This document shows, in pieces, positions 7,497-7,690 of a stretch of 7,690 nt of DNA (within the stretch, counting starts at the first letter, position 1; each line of letters begins with the position of its first letter). Source of the stretch: Mariprofundus sp. GTDB taxonomy: Bacteria > Pseudomonadota > Zetaproteobacteria > Mariprofundales > Mariprofundaceae. The notes beneath the pieces were generated by a model. The model ran no database searches and was not told the origin of the DNA. It was given only the letters and a program-made list of their open reading frames with translations. The stretch spans positions 1 through 7,690 of the forward strand of contig JAUZQH010000044.1 in the NCBI GenBank assembly GCA_030951065.1. Direction: 5' to 3'. Position numbers and translations under genes: made by a program.

Positions 7497-7508
7497 CGTA
7501 ATCTCCTT
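7494..7508 (-). promoter_or_regulatory. Ribosome binding site and TTG start of nirK
   Basis: On the minus strand AAGGAG (7508-7503) is followed by six bases and then TTG (7496-7494). The codons after it encode the basic n-region MKTKT of the signal peptide, which decides for this rare start codon over the ATG eight codons later. Confidence 0.8.
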
Positions 7509-7518
7509 AACGTACGTT
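7509..7518. repeat. Perfect palindrome AACGTACGTT beside the nirK ribosome binding site
   Basis: The ten bases AACGTACGTT are fully self-complementary and directly abut the Shine-Dalgarno sequence of nirK. With no spare loop bases it is unlikely to form an RNA hairpin, but it could be a small operator or could occur by chance. Confidence 0.4.
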
Positions 7519-7521
7519 TTT

Positions 7522-7547
7522 TTACCCCCTTCATCAACAGGGGGTGA
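7522..7547. repeat. GC-rich hairpin 1 in the nirK upstream region
   Basis: ACCCCCT (7524-7530) pairs with AGGGGGT (7539-7545). The stem extends by a T-G wobble and a T-A pair to 9 bp (7522-7530 with 7539-7547), around an 8-base loop. It lies 14 bases upstream of the nirK Shine-Dalgarno sequence. On the minus strand it is followed by a run of A, not T, so it is not an intrinsic terminator in the nirK direction. A T run precedes it on the plus strand, which is also the wrong side for plus-strand termination. Confidence 0.65.
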
Positions 7548-7560
7548 TTACACTAAATCA
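7545..7560. promoter_or_regulatory. Inverted repeat TGATT-N6-AATCA between the two hairpins
   Basis: TGATT (7545-7549) and AATCA (7556-7560) are exact inverted repeats around six bases. They fill the space between hairpin 1 and hairpin 2. The form could be a dimeric regulator site, but it does not match the FNR pattern TTGAT-N4-ATCAA and I cannot assign it to a regulator. Confidence 0.3.
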
Positions 7561-7584
7561 GGCCCCCTGTTCATACAGGGGGCC
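7561..7584. repeat. GC-rich hairpin 2 between the upstream gene and nirK
   Basis: GGCCCCCTG (7561-7569) and CAGGGGGCC (7576-7584) form a perfect 9-bp stem with a 6-base loop. On the minus strand it starts 9 bases past the stop codon of the upstream gene. Only scattered T follow (TGATTTAGTG), so it would be at best a weak terminator. A role as an mRNA-end stabiliser or partial attenuator ahead of nirK is equally possible. Confidence 0.65.
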
Positions 7585-7593
7585 CATCTGATA

Positions 7594-7690
7594 TTAGCTG
7601 ACGGTTTGTGTTACGCTGCTTTTTTCAACAACCCGACTTTTACCAATCGTCAGCAGATCCCACACCAACAGGACAATACCTGCTGTCGTT
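7594..7690 (-). CDS. C-terminal end of a membrane-protein gene upstream of nirK (possibly heme-copper oxidase or NO reductase subunit)
   Basis: On the minus strand an open frame runs in from the window edge and ends at TAA (7596-7594). The 32 visible residues consist of a hydrophobic helix end (AGIVLLVWDLLTIGKSR) and a polar basic tail (VVEKSSVTQTVS). This is the usual look of the last transmembrane helix and cytoplasmic end of a multi-pass inner-membrane protein. The helix ending in a WDLLTIG pattern, next to nirK, makes subunit I of a heme-copper oxidase or a nitric oxide reductase a reasonable guess, which would consume the NO made by NirK or share its electron donors. This is inference from very little sequence; a transporter is also possible. 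The gap to the nirK start is 97 bases and carries two hairpins, so the two genes may form one operon with differential expression. Confidence 0.5.
   Translation of the reverse strand, partial: TTAGIVLLVWDLLTIGKSRVVEKSSVTQTVS

Noticed and set aside
7545..7560. FNR/NNR box upstream of nirK
   Set aside because: The inverted repeat has TGAT and ATCA separated by 8 bases, not the 4 required by TTGAT-N4-ATCAA, so it is reported only as an unassigned inverted repeat.

Overview
This looks like a piece of a proteobacterial chromosome of moderate GC. I hand-counted about 53% G+C in alaS (2041-2340) and about 46% in nirK (6421-6720). The order recA-recX-alaS is a common housekeeping arrangement in Proteobacteria. 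RecA, RecX and AlaS are all full-domain, ordinary-looking members of their families. A periplasmic copper nitrite reductase suggests a denitrifying, nitrite-reducing or nitrite-detoxifying lifestyle. I cannot fix the lineage from sequence alone: beta-, gamma- or zeta-proteobacteria would all fit, and no species is claimed.

Layout, left to right. Bases 1-858 are recA, cut at its 5' end by the window edge. recX follows after 8 bases (867-1331). A 110-base gap holds a possible weak terminator at the recX stop and the strong ribosome binding site of alaS. alaS (1442-4051, GTG start), rmuC (4070-5530, GTG start) and a gene for an unrecognised single-pass membrane protein (5547-6203) then form a tight plus-strand block. 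The gaps there are 18 and 16 bases, each with its own Shine-Dalgarno sequence. A non-coding junction between converging genes (6204-6386) carries short repeats and an imperfect 13-bp hairpin. On the minus strand lies nirK (7496-6387, TTG start). Upstream of it is an intercistronic region with two related GC-rich hairpins, an inverted repeat between them and a palindrome next to the ribosome binding site. The last 97 bases hold the C-terminal end of another minus-strand membrane-protein gene.

Functional reading. The left part is DNA recombination and repair (RecA and its modulator RecX), alanyl-tRNA charging, and RmuC, a nuclease-fold protein linked to suppression of inversions between short inverted repeats. 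The right part is a separate respiratory or nitrogen-oxide module transcribed toward it. NirK has every type 1 and type 2 copper ligand and both catalytic residues. The gene upstream of it ends in a membrane helix and basic tail that could belong to a heme-copper oxidase or NO reductase subunit, which would pair NO production with NO removal; this identification is tentative.

I see no CRISPR array, transposase, RNA gene or clear new defence system. The parts most worth a second look are the nirK leader with its duplicated hairpins, the identity of the upstream gene, unusual residues near the NirK copper sites, and the uncharacterised membrane protein after rmuC.
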